Shown: positions 1 through 8,488 of the stretch, piece after piece
How the letters are laid out: the number at the start of each line of letters is the position of its first letter
How positions within the stretch are numbered: the first letter of the stretch is position 1
Origin: Mucilaginibacter sp. cycad4
Lineage (GTDB): Bacteria; Bacteroidota; Bacteroidia; Sphingobacteriales; Sphingobacteriaceae
DNA: 64,000 nt
Assembly: GCF_034263275.1 (NCBI RefSeq)
Contig: NZ_CP139559.1
Location: 3,782,001-3,846,000 of the forward strand
Direction of reading: 5' to 3'
The notes under the pieces: model-generated
Told to the model about the DNA's origin: nothing
The model's database searches: none
The model's input: only the letters and a program-made list of their open reading frames with translations
Program-made: the position numbers and the translations under genes

Positions 1-1361
1 GCGTTAATGCCTACCGCTGTAAAACGACTATCGGTAGTGGCCGGGAACGGACCGCCATGCACCATACTGGCGCAAACCTCAACACCCGTTGGCACGCCAT
101 TAAACAATACCCTGCCTGCTATTGATGGCAATAATTGCAGCAGGCTTGAATGGCCTGCAAAATCATCATCGGTACCCATAACTGTAGCAGTCAGCTGGCC
201 TGATACTGATTTTAATACTTTGATCAGCTCCTGCTCATCATTACAACTCACCATTAATGAATACGGCCCGAATACCTCTTCATGTAACAAGTGGTTTTCA
301 AGGAAGATTTCGGCGCTTACCAGCGCTATGGTTGGCTGAGCTTCGATGTCAACAGCTTCGGTGGCTGATTTTACCACTTCGGTTACGCCATTCTGCCCTA
401 ACGCGGCCGCACTCTTTTTTTCATAAGCCGAATGGATACCGGCGTGCAGCATTTTTGCAGGTTTAATATCTTCGATACCTTTACCCAGCAACTTGTAGAA
501 GCTATCCAGGCCTTTACCTTCAATAGCCAGCATTAAGCCGGGGTTGGTGCAAAACTGACCAACCCCTAAAGTAATAGAACCTGTGTATTGTGCAGCAAGA
601 TCGGCGGCGTTTTTGTTCAATGTATCCGGCAAAAATATCACCGGGTTTATGCTGCCCATTTCTGAAAATACAGGAATAGGCTTTTTGCGTTTCCATGAAT
701 AATCTAACAAAGCCAAACCACCAACGGTTGAGCCAGTAAAGCCAACAGCGGCCGTATCATCGGCCTGTACCAGTGCCTTGCCGCTTTCAAACGATGTACC
801 ATGTACATGCTGAAAAATATGCTCGGGCATATTGCTGCTTGCTATCGCTTTTTTAATAGCCTGGTAAACCATTTCGGAAGTTTCGGCATGAGCGGGGTGA
901 GCTTTTACCACTACCGAGCAGCCTGCGCCCAACGCGCTGGCCGTATCACCGCCTGCGGTTGAATACGCGAACGGGAAATTACTTGCACCAAAAACAACTA
1001 CCGGCCCCAGGGGAACAAGCATTTTGCGGAGATCCGGACGGGGTAAAGGTGTTCTGTTTGGCAGTGCGGTATCAATACTCGCTTCAACCCAGCTGCCTTC
1101 ACGCAGCATCCCTGCGAACATGCGCAGCTGACCAGTGGTACGGGCGCGTTCGCCGGTTAGGCGGGGTAAAGGAAGGTTAGTTTCTTCGGATGCTTTTTGC
1201 AGCAGGGCATCGCCTATTGCTTCTATTTCATCGGCAATAGCCTCCAAAAAAAAGGCCTTTTGTTCGGCACTTGTTTTTTGGTAAGCCTCAAACGCGCTTT
1301 GCGATTGTTGCATGATGATATTTATTTCTTCGGTGCTTTCTTCTTTAAAGTTGTTGGCCAT
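1..1361 (-). CDS. alpha-ketoglutarate semialdehyde dehydrogenase (aldehyde dehydrogenase family), 3' end cut
   Basis: An aldehyde dehydrogenase that would oxidise 2,5-dioxopentanoate (alpha-ketoglutarate semialdehyde) to alpha-ketoglutarate, the last step of hydroxyproline catabolism. I translated 453 residues from an ATG at 1361; the gene runs off the left edge, and this family is usually about 520-530 residues. The catalytic Glu is visible as E234 in FSEMGSINPV and the nucleophilic Cys as C271 in GVGQFCTNPG; VVFGASNFPFAYS near residue 125 is the cofactor-fold motif typical of the KGSADH type III branch. It lies 195 bases after the GH27 gene on the same strand and has its own -7 box. Assignment to this substrate rests on the branch-like motifs plus the three other hydroxyproline genes nearby; other sugar-acid pathways use the same enzyme. 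Confidence 0.85.
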   Translation of the reverse strand, partial: MANNFKEESTEEINIIMQQSQSAFEAYQKTSAEQKAFFLEAIADEIEAIGDALLQKASEETNLPLPRLTGERARTTGQLRMFAGMLREGSWVEASIDTALPNRTPLPRPDLRKMLVPLGPVVVFGASNFPFAYSTAGGDTASALGAGCSVVVKAHPAHAETSEMVYQAIKKAIASSNMPEHIFQHVHGTSFESGKALVQADDTAAVGFTGSTVGGLALLDYSWKRKKPIPVFSEMGSINPVIFLPDTLNKNAADLAAQYTGSITLGVGQFCTNPGLMLAIEGKGLDSFYKLLGKGIEDIKPAKMLHAGIHSAYEKKSAAALGQNGVTEVVKSATEAVDIEAQPTIALVSAEIFLENHLLHEEVFGPYSLMVSCNDEQELIKVLKSVSGQLTATVMGTDDDFAGHSSLLQLLPSIAGRVLFNGVPTGVEVCASMVHGGPFPATTDSRFTAVGIN

Positions 1362-1411
1362 GGCAGATATTTTAGTAAAAAACGAGGGCTTACGCCATTA
1401 TTTTGCGCAAG

Positions 1412-1419
1412 CAAATATA
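1412..1419 (-). promoter_or_regulatory. -7 box for the semialdehyde dehydrogenase
   Basis: TATATTTG on the minus strand matches the Bacteroidota -7 consensus TAnnTTTG exactly, 50 bases ahead of the ATG at 1361. No convincing -33 TTTG is seen at the usual distance. Confidence 0.45.
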
Positions 1420-1556
1420 TCTAACCTTTTATGAGGTGTGCTGAAGATTCCTAACCAGTTATAGCAGAATTTTATCTTATTTCTACAGCGCAACTTCAAA
1501 ACAGATTAAAAAACGGTCAAGCAGTTAAATACTCAACACATAGGCAGACGTCTTGT

Positions 1557-3779
1557 TTACATCAATTTATAAAACCTTACCCCATGTGGGGGGATGTTAC
1601 AAGAAACAGCAGCAACATTTTTGGCGATATCTTTTTGCTGCCAGAGATCCCGCACTATTTTAACCTTACCTATATGGATATTCTTAAAATCAAGCGTATA
1701 CTTCGCGTATTTTTCATCAAGATTGAAAATACCTATAGCCTTGCTGCCATCTGCCAGTTGTTTAACCCAAACCTGGATCTGTTTATCGTTGATCACCCGC
1801 AAGGCCTGTTTGCCTGCTACATCCTGATCAATGGCAATTACCTCACGGTTTTTTAACAGGTTAAGGGTAAAATCATCAAGCTTATCCATATCGCAACCGA
1901 TTAATAATGGGGCCGATAAAAGGCTCCATAAGCTCATATGCGTATATTGTTCATAGGGTGTAAGGTTGGTTTGGTGCAGGTTTTCGCCCCAGCCTACCCT
2001 GCCTAAAATGAGCATATCAGGGTCGTTCCATCCACCCGGCCCCGCATAGGCATCATTATTGGTTTGGCTAAAGCCGATGCCGTAAAGGCTTTCCCAGGTA
2101 TCGGTAATATCCTCGGTGGTTCGCCACAGGTTGCCATTCATTTTGGCGCCCCATTTCCAAACATCTTTTATACCGTACTGGCAAATACTGTAAACAATAT
2201 CACGGGGCTGTTTTGCCAGTTCATCACGCATTACCATATATGGCTTTTGCTGGGCGGGCAGTGTAGTATCGCCGGCCGTTTGATCCGAATAACTGCACAG
2301 GTCGTACTTTAAATAATCAACACCCCAGTTAAAATAAGTACCGGCATCCTGCCCTTCGTGTCCTAACGAACCCAGGTATCCGCCACAGGTTTTAGCGCCC
2401 GGCGACGAATAAATACCAAACTTTAATCCCTGTTGATGCAGGTGCTCCCCAAGCGCTTTCATGTCCGGAAATTTCTCATTAGCAACTATTTCTCCGTTTT
2501 GTTGCCTTGCAGGCGCCTGCCAGCCATCATCTACATTAATAGAGTTCCAACCGTAATCGGTGAGCCCTCTATCAACCATCGCTTTGGCCGAAAGCCTTAC
2601 CTTTTCGTCGCTTACATTTAGCCCCCAGCAATTCCAGCTGTTCCAGCCCATTGGCGGTGTAAGCGCTAACAATTTGCCGGATCTAACGGTAAGTATTCGT
2701 TCGCTTCTTCCTAAATTGTTGCTTACAGAAACAGAAACTTTGTAATCTCCTGCTTTAGGTGCTACCCCTGTTATAATACCTGTTTTATGATCAAACACTA
2801 AACCTTGTGGCAAACTTCTGACTGCATAGTTTAACGGTTTCTGCCCGCTTGCCGCGATTTTGTAGAGTACCGGTGAGCCGGGATGCACACCTAAAACTGC
2901 GGCTCCGTTGATCATTGGTTTTAACGATGCCTTAGGAGTAAGCAAGTAAGGTGCTATCTCGGCAAAGGTCTTAGTCTTGCCCGATGCACTTTCAGTAAAT
3001 TCATAAAACAGCTTGATCCCCTCACGATGCGGGAAAGTCAATGTGTAAGTTTCCCTGCCCAGTGGTGCCAGGTTTGAGTTTACAGTTTTTTCTGCAATTG
3101 TTTTTTGGGTAACGTCATCAATGATCTTATAACGAAATTTGCCGGTAATATTGGTTTTAAAGCTATTGCCTATAGTTAGTTTCCGAACAGATTGGGCATT
3201 TGGTAAAAAACTGATATCTGTTTGGGTCAAGACAATCCCGTCAAATTTTTCGAGCATATCAATATAGGGTGCACCCATAAAAATACCACCTGAGCCGCCC
3301 CCATCATAAACTTTAATAGCGATGATATTTTCCTGGTCCCATTTAATAGCCGGATCATTTGCTGCTATGCAATAATTACGCACCGCAGGCCATTTGCTCA
3401 CATAACCACCCTTATCTTCAGGGAAAGCGCCTGTTTTACCAATCAGCTTGCCATTAAAATAAGTTTCATCGGCATCATTAACATGCGCAAGAAATACACG
3501 CAAACTATCGCCCCAAACCGCTTGCTTTTTTAACGACGATGGAATAACCACATGGATCCGGTACCAGGCAAAGCCATGATAATCCGGGTAGCCCTGTTCC
3601 TGCCATACATCGCCTACTTTAATGTTTTTCCAATTGGTATCGTTAAAATCAGCATTTTTCCAGACTGCGTTATTTCCGGTAGAAAACTTAGCAGTGCTTA
3701 GCTTGATAAAATTTCCATTCTGAGCGTACGCTGCAGTAATAATGGAAATAAACCCAAGCAGCAATAAGATCTTTTTCAT
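1557..3779 (-). CDS. secreted GH27 alpha-galactosidase with N-terminal jelly-roll and Ig-like domains
   Basis: Releases terminal alpha-linked galactose, acting in the periplasm or outside. 740 residues, with signal peptide MKKILLLLGFISIITAAYAQ. Residues of about 25-190 form a beta-galactosidase-type jelly roll (WYRIHVVIP, YFNGKLIGKTG). An Ig-like putative-sugar-binding module at about 285-375 (LPQGLVFDHKTGIITG) leads into the GH27 barrel, which begins at TPPMGWNSWNCWG. The nucleophile is D493 in KYDLCSY and the acid/base D557 in TTEDITDTW. The gene starts only 14 bases after the amino-acid permease stop, so the two are surely co-transcribed. In this hydroxyproline context the Ser-O-alpha-galactose of extensins is an attractive substrate, which is inference; GH27 also includes alpha-N-acetylgalactosaminidases and beta-L-arabinopyranosidases. 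Confidence 0.9.
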   Translation of the reverse strand: MKKILLLLGFISIITAAYAQNGNFIKLSTAKFSTGNNAVWKNADFNDTNWKNIKVGDVWQEQGYPDYHGFAWYRIHVVIPSSLKKQAVWGDSLRVFLAHVNDADETYFNGKLIGKTGAFPEDKGGYVSKWPAVRNYCIAANDPAIKWDQENIIAIKVYDGGGSGGIFMGAPYIDMLEKFDGIVLTQTDISFLPNAQSVRKLTIGNSFKTNITGKFRYKIIDDVTQKTIAEKTVNSNLAPLGRETYTLTFPHREGIKLFYEFTESASGKTKTFAEIAPYLLTPKASLKPMINGAAVLGVHPGSPVLYKIAASGQKPLNYAVRSLPQGLVFDHKTGIITGVAPKAGDYKVSVSVSNNLGRSERILTVRSGKLLALTPPMGWNSWNCWGLNVSDEKVRLSAKAMVDRGLTDYGWNSINVDDGWQAPARQQNGEIVANEKFPDMKALGEHLHQQGLKFGIYSSPGAKTCGGYLGSLGHEGQDAGTYFNWGVDYLKYDLCSYSDQTAGDTTLPAQQKPYMVMRDELAKQPRDIVYSICQYGIKDVWKWGAKMNGNLWRTTEDITDTWESLYGIGFSQTNNDAYAGPGGWNDPDMLILGRVGWGENLHQTNLTPYEQYTHMSLWSLLSAPLLIGCDMDKLDDFTLNLLKNREVIAIDQDVAGKQALRVINDKQIQVWVKQLADGSKAIGIFNLDEKYAKYTLDFKNIHIGKVKIVRDLWQQKDIAKNVAAVSCNIPPHGVRFYKLM

Positions 3780-3793
3780 GAATAAATGATAGT

Positions 3794-5227
3794 CTATAAA
3801 CTTTCAACCGGGAGCTCGGCGTTTTTGCTTTTTTTGCTGCCGCCTATCAGGTAATAAACCGGGATGCCGGTTAAGGTGATGATCAGGCCCGGGTAAGTAT
3901 AAGCCGGTTTATATTTGATGAGCAGCAGGCAAAAAGCTATGCCCATAATGATATAAATAACAGGCAGCACCGGGTAACCGAATGCTTTATATGGCCGTTC
4001 AGCATCGGGCATTTTTTTGCGGAGGATAAAGATCCCGATAATCGTAAGCACATAAAAAACTACGACCACAAACGAGATCATATCCAGCAGATCGCCGTAT
4101 TTACCACTCAGGCTCCACAGACAGGCAAAAACACACTGTAACCATAAGCCAAAGCCCGGCACCGAGTTTTTATTCAGCGTACCTACTTTCTTAAAGAAAA
4201 GCCCATCCTTTGCCATAGAGTAGTAAACCCTTGCCCCCGACATGATGAGCCCGTTGTTACAACCAAAGGTGGATACCATGATGAGCAAAGCAATGATCAC
4301 TGTACCCGAACTGCCAAAGATGTGCTGCGAAGCCACAACACCCACCCTATCCTTATCTGCGGTGGCTATATCATGCAATGAAAGTACACCTGTATACATG
4401 ATATTGGTTAAAATGTAGATCACCGTCACGATCAGCGTACCCAAGGCCAAACTTAAACCGATATTCCTTTTCGGATTTTTGATCTCGCCGGCGATAAAAG
4501 TTACGTTGTTCCATGAATCGCTGCTGAATATGGAACCAACCATGGCGGATGCTATGGCGCCTAAAGCGGCAATAGTAGTGTATGACGCGATAGAACCGTT
4601 GGCGCTGAGGCTATGCATGCTCCAGGCATTCTTCCAGTTCTCATTCCAAACCGAAGCCTTTAAAGAAAACAGGCCAAATACGATTAACCCCAGCAAGCTC
4701 AGCAGCTTGGCCATGGTGAAAATAGTTTGTACAATTTTGCCGCTGTTTACCCCGCGGGTGTTAATATAGGTTAAAAACACGATCACCAATATGGAAAGCA
4801 GTTGCGCCGGTGATATGGTCACGAAACCCAGATCGACAGCGACAATGCTTTCACTCAATTGCGGGATAAGGTATGCAGTAAACTTGGCAAAGGCCACGCC
4901 CACCGCCGCTATAGTAGCTGTTTGGATCACCGTAAAAAAACTCCACCCGTATAAAAAACCAATTAGTGGGCGATAGGCTTCTTTAAGGTAAACGTACTGT
5001 CCCCCTGCTCTTGGAAACATAGCGCTCAGTTCGCCGTAACTCAGGGCGGCGGTAAGGGTCATAAAACCGGTGATGAGCCAAACAAATAGCAGCCAGCCTG
5101 CACTGCCCACGTTGCGGGTAATATCGGCGCTCACAATAAAAATACCGGAGCCTATCATACTGCCTGCCACCAGCATGGTGGCATCCATTAACCGTAATGA
5201 GGGCTTAAAAGAAGTGCTGTTGTCCAT
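3794..5227 (-). CDS. APC-superfamily amino acid permease
   Basis: An inner-membrane amino acid/polyamine/organocation transporter of 477 residues, a normal length, with about 12 hydrophobic segments. The N-terminal helix 1 motif MLVAGSMIGSGIFIVSADI is typical of LAT-type APC carriers, and the following ELSAMFPRAGGQYVYLKEAY is the conserved loop after helix 2. It sits between the DUF885 peptidase-like gene and the GH27 gene, in a unit headed by an AraC regulator. Given the full hydroxyproline pathway around it, hydroxyproline or a Hyp-containing amino acid is the likely cargo, but no sequence motif fixes the substrate. Confidence 0.85.
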   Translation of the reverse strand: MDNSTSFKPSLRLMDATMLVAGSMIGSGIFIVSADITRNVGSAGWLLFVWLITGFMTLTAALSYGELSAMFPRAGGQYVYLKEAYRPLIGFLYGWSFFTVIQTATIAAVGVAFAKFTAYLIPQLSESIVAVDLGFVTISPAQLLSILVIVFLTYINTRGVNSGKIVQTIFTMAKLLSLLGLIVFGLFSLKASVWNENWKNAWSMHSLSANGSIASYTTIAALGAIASAMVGSIFSSDSWNNVTFIAGEIKNPKRNIGLSLALGTLIVTVIYILTNIMYTGVLSLHDIATADKDRVGVVASQHIFGSSGTVIIALLIMVSTFGCNNGLIMSGARVYYSMAKDGLFFKKVGTLNKNSVPGFGLWLQCVFACLWSLSGKYGDLLDMISFVVVVFYVLTIIGIFILRKKMPDAERPYKAFGYPVLPVIYIIMGIAFCLLLIKYKPAYTYPGLIITLTGIPVYYLIGGSKKSKNAELPVESL

Positions 5228-5245
5228 AAAATGAGTGATCTTTTT

Positions 5246-5287
5246 TTAGCTGAAAGCGGAATGCACAAAGCTGAAAGCTATTGGCCT
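5246..5287. repeat. degenerate 7-bp-period repeat, copy A
   Basis: Six heptads in a row with GC at positions 4-5 of each unit (consensus AAAGCNN; units TTAGCTG, AAAGCGG, AATGCAC, AAAGCTG, AAAGCTA, TTGGCCT). It occupies the space between the permease start and the DUF885 stop. Related copies lie at 9743, 52018 and 61758. Confidence 0.6.
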
Positions 5288-5317
5288 TGCCATCAATACT
5301 ATTTTTAATTATTAGCG

Positions 5318-7117
5318 TTACTTGCCGCCGAAATCGTAAAACTTCCAGCTGGTTGTAAAATCTTTGGTTAAAGCCTGGTTGGTTAATGTTGCACGGAGCA
5401 TTTCAACCGGGATGAGGTTTTCTTTAATGGCGGCATCATGAAACTGCTTGTAGGTCATCTTGCCGCTATCAACCAGTTCTTTTTTCAATTCCATCAACTG
5501 CAAACCACCCAGCAGGTAGGCCACCTGGTAAAGCGGGCTATAGCCGCCTTCAAATGAGCGCCTTACTTCGCCCTCGGCATTGGCGCGTTCATGGCCTACA
5601 CGATCAACCAAAAAGTCGATACACTGTTGTGGTGTCCAGTTGCCTAAATGGTAGTTGAGCGAAAAGATGATCCTTGCACAGCGGTGCATGCGCCAAAACA
5701 GCATCCCTACACGTTCTTCGGGGGTTTTGGCAAAGCCTTTATCGTACAACAACAGTTCCCAGTATAAAGCCCAACCTTCAATGGCGAATGGCGTCCCAAA
5801 ATCCTGGCGATAAGCTTTGTAACGGCTGTTCATAAAATATTGCAGGTTATGACCAGGGATCAGCTCATGCTGCACAGTGCCCCTTGAAAAGTAAGGGTTG
5901 TTGCCGCGCATGCTCATCAGCCTGTCGTCATACTGCATGGTATTGGTTGGGTATGAGATACTGATCTCCTTACCACCGGTAAAAAAAGGATTAACTAACT
6001 GCCTCTGCGGCGACATCATCACCATGCCCCAGGTTTCTTCGGCCAAAGGCGGTATAGTGATCAGGTCGCGTTCTTTGATAAAACTAAGGGCATCGTTATA
6101 TAGTTTAACGATCAGTTCAGGCTGATGACCTACCGGCACATAGCTGTTCTTCACTTTTTCGAGGGCTTTTTTCCAATCGCTGCCAAACCCCATTTCCTGC
6201 GATGCCTTTAGCATTTCCTTATCGCACCAGGCAAACTCTTTATTGGCCAGTTTAATAAGTTCTTCAGGCGTGTAAGGGATCATTTCGGCCTGTAGCTGAT
6301 TAATAAGCTCCTGCCTGCCAATTGGCACGCCTTTTATACCGCTGCTATCGCTTTTTTGACTGGTGTTCAGCTTTCCTTTGCTTATGGCCAGCTCGCTGTA
6401 CCTTTCCAACGCATTGTCAACGGCTTTATAAGGTTCAGGTACCCACCAGGTAAACGAAGGATCGTATTTATTATAGAAACCAAAAAAGTCCTTTAAACGG
6501 CCTTTCAAACCCAATAAAGCAGCTTTGGTTACTTTAGCCACCGGCATATCCACCGATGGAAGTTTATGATACGCTGTTGTATCTGCTTTAAGTTCTTTCA
6601 AGATCTTATTCAGATCGCCTGCAATCTTTTCTCCATCTACAAATGTTCCGCGGCGGCGCTTTTGTTCAAGCGCATAGATCTCATCGGCAAATGAAATATA
6701 TTTGGCGGCCTGGCTGTACAGGTCTTCTTCTTTTTTCAAATCCTTCAGATCAAAGTTGATGCGTTTCTTTAGCAGGATATAATCAACCTTGCCATAAATG
6801 CTCAGAGCATTAAAATCGGTTTGATCCAGTTGCTTCAGGTAATCGTTATCTACTTCAATGAGCCTTTTGCGCTGCTCGGGCGAGTTAATGACATCCTGCT
6901 TATACTGTTCTTCAGCACGGTCATTAACATTATAGGGCGAATAAAATTCATGTATGGCATTCATATCCTGCCCGTACCGGATAATGGTACCGGCTATTTC
7001 GCTGGTTTGCTCATACAAATTGCCGGGTGCGGCAGTTTGCGCATTTAAACTCAGGGTACCAATAGTAAGGGCGCAAAGGATTAGCCCTTTTACAGTTTTA
7101 GAGGGATGTATAAACAC
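5318..7117 (-). CDS. DUF885 family secreted protein, putative zinc metallopeptidase
   Basis: 599 residues, starting at GTG (7117); no in-frame ATG precedes the signal peptide (hydrophobic GLILCALTIGTLSLNAQ), so GTG is the likely start. The protein is exported. It carries the DUF885 signature H417-E-L-I-P-G-H423, a zinc-site-like motif, and W/R-rich C-terminal blocks (EGWALYWELLLYDKG, RCARIIFSLNYHLG). The family is generally regarded as zinc peptidase-like, but its biochemistry is poorly defined. It lies between an AraC regulator (42 bases upstream) and an amino-acid permease. With the hydroxyproline genes around it, a role in cutting Hyp-containing peptides is a reasonable hypothesis and not shown by the sequence. 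Confidence 0.75.
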   Translation of the reverse strand: MFIHPSKTVKGLILCALTIGTLSLNAQTAAPGNLYEQTSEIAGTIIRYGQDMNAIHEFYSPYNVNDRAEEQYKQDVINSPEQRKRLIEVDNDYLKQLDQTDFNALSIYGKVDYILLKKRINFDLKDLKKEEDLYSQAAKYISFADEIYALEQKRRRGTFVDGEKIAGDLNKILKELKADTTAYHKLPSVDMPVAKVTKAALLGLKGRLKDFFGFYNKYDPSFTWWVPEPYKAVDNALERYSELAISKGKLNTSQKSDSSGIKGVPIGRQELINQLQAEMIPYTPEELIKLANKEFAWCDKEMLKASQEMGFGSDWKKALEKVKNSYVPVGHQPELIVKLYNDALSFIKERDLITIPPLAEETWGMVMMSPQRQLVNPFFTGGKEISISYPTNTMQYDDRLMSMRGNNPYFSRGTVQHELIPGHNLQYFMNSRYKAYRQDFGTPFAIEGWALYWELLLYDKGFAKTPEERVGMLFWRMHRCARIIFSLNYHLGNWTPQQCIDFLVDRVGHERANAEGEVRRSFEGGYSPLYQVAYLLGGLQLMELKKELVDSGKMTYKQFHDAAIKENLIPVEMLRATLTNQALTKDFTTSWKFYDFGGK

Positions 7118-7159
7118 GATATGGTGGTATGTTTGATTAAATAATAAAGCGCGCTGTAT

Positions 7160-8062
7160 TTAGCTTGCAGCCCTGTTAAGGCTGATGAGATTATTGTTAT
7201 AAGAGTCGAGATAACCGCGGGGCGAATTGCCGATTACGCATTTAAACACCCTGTTAAAGTTGGTGATGCTTTTAAAGCCGCATTTATAAGCTACCGTATT
7301 AATGCTTTCAAACTTATGAGCGATAAGCTTTTTGCAGGCTTCGTTGATCCTGATTTCATTGAGGAACGAAATAAAGGTATGACCGGTATGCTTTTTAAAA
7401 TACCTGCAAAACGATTCAGGCGTCATGTAAGCTACCTTAGCTACATCCTCCAGCGTGATGGGTTCGCTGTAGTGCTGCATAATATAGTTGTAAATATTAC
7501 CTATCCTGATCCCCTCGTTTTCGGTGATACCCGGCAGGTTACCGTATGTTGATAAAGGGTCCAATTTACTTTTAATATTGGTAAGCCCTTTAAGCAGGTG
7601 AAAAAACTGGATCAACTGATCCGGCCCTGATGCCTTTTGCAGGGCGATCATGATCTGCGACACTTTATCAACCACATGGTGCGGCAATTTAAAACCCTGT
7701 TGGTGCTGCTGCATAAATATGAGGCTTGGTTTAAGCTCGGGCAGATTAAACAGCGGCGCCAGCGCTCCTTCCGGATTAAAGAATATAGTAAGTGCTTCTA
7801 TTTGTTTATTAGCGTTGGGCGCAAAGTATTCGGGGTTGCTTTTAAACACATGCGGCAGGTTGGCGCCTATTAAAAACAGATCGCCGGCAGAGTAATCATG
7901 CATGTTATTTCCTGCAATCAAAGTACCCTCCCCCTGCTGGATCCAGGTAAGCTGAATTTCCTTGTGGCGGTGCAGGTATGGATAATGATAAGGCAAACAA
8001 ACCTTTTCTGCAATCACACTTTTATCGTGCGGAACCGGGATGGTAAATTGTAAAACTTTCAT
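7160..8062 (-). CDS. AraC family transcriptional regulator (cupin + HTH)
   Basis: 300 residues. The N-terminal half is a cupin-like sensing domain (HRHKEIQLTWIQQGEGTLIAGN at the start, with the expected GDLFLIGANLPH block at about 60-72). The C-terminal 100 residues hold two helix-turn-helix motifs (LEDVAKVAYMTPESFCRYFK and INTVAYKCGFKSITNFNRVF). It heads a unit with DUF885, permease and GH27 genes and faces away from the hydroxyproline core genes only by a terminator. It is the best candidate for sensing hydroxyproline or an intermediate; this is a positional inference. Confidence 0.85.
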   Translation of the reverse strand: MKVLQFTIPVPHDKSVIAEKVCLPYHYPYLHRHKEIQLTWIQQGEGTLIAGNNMHDYSAGDLFLIGANLPHVFKSNPEYFAPNANKQIEALTIFFNPEGALAPLFNLPELKPSLIFMQQHQQGFKLPHHVVDKVSQIMIALQKASGPDQLIQFFHLLKGLTNIKSKLDPLSTYGNLPGITENEGIRIGNIYNYIMQHYSEPITLEDVAKVAYMTPESFCRYFKKHTGHTFISFLNEIRINEACKKLIAHKFESINTVAYKCGFKSITNFNRVFKCVIGNSPRGYLDSYNNNLISLNRAAS

Positions 8063-8488
8063 CTGCTACATTGATTAATACTTGTTGAATTTACAATTAC
8101 TTAACTTAATTTGCCAACAAATCTCAATAAAAGGATAAAATACGGTTAATATTTGGTAATTTATGGTTGATACAGCGCCTGAAATTGATCGAAAAACCTA
8201 TTTTTATCCAGCAAATAAAACATCGATTAAATGTTACACAAACACTTAAAAACAAAACTATAGTTAATCCATGTACAATTTGACCGAATAAAATATCTTT
8301 AATTGTCAAATAAACAACTATTATATAACCAACTCAATCCACCTGATTTACGCAGAAAACCGATTTTTGAAGCGTTTTTTATGATCCAGGTAATAAAACC
8401 CACGCCCCTTAAAGCAAAAACCGCTCATCAGGGTTGATGAACGGTTCTGTTTTTTCCGGCATGCCGGAAAGAGGATCGATAATTTAAA
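8063..8488. other. intergenic region ahead of the AraC gene
   Basis: 426 bases, AT-rich. It holds the terminator of the upstream operon (8419-8446) and presumably the AraC promoter, but no exact TAnnTTTG box is visible on the minus strand. A 61-codon open frame at 8124-8309 has no start context or recognisable product and was not called. Confidence 0.5.
8419..8446 (-). terminator. intrinsic terminator after the hydroxyproline operon
   Basis: Arms AACCGTTCATCA and TGATGAGCGGTT (one mismatch) around a 4-base loop, followed on the minus strand by TTTTT. It lies about 45 bases after the stop of the D-hydroxyproline oxidase gene. Confidence 0.8.

Noticed and set aside
7..339. Plus-strand open frame at the left edge
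   Set aside because: It is the antisense of the semialdehyde dehydrogenase, whose minus-strand translation shows clear catalytic motifs.
5246..5287. Heptad repeats as CRISPR
   Set aside because: No constant repeat/spacer structure; the unit is 7 bases with degenerate ends.
8124..8309. 61-codon frame upstream of the AraC gene
   Set aside because: No start context, low-complexity composition of AT-rich intergenic DNA, no recognisable domain.
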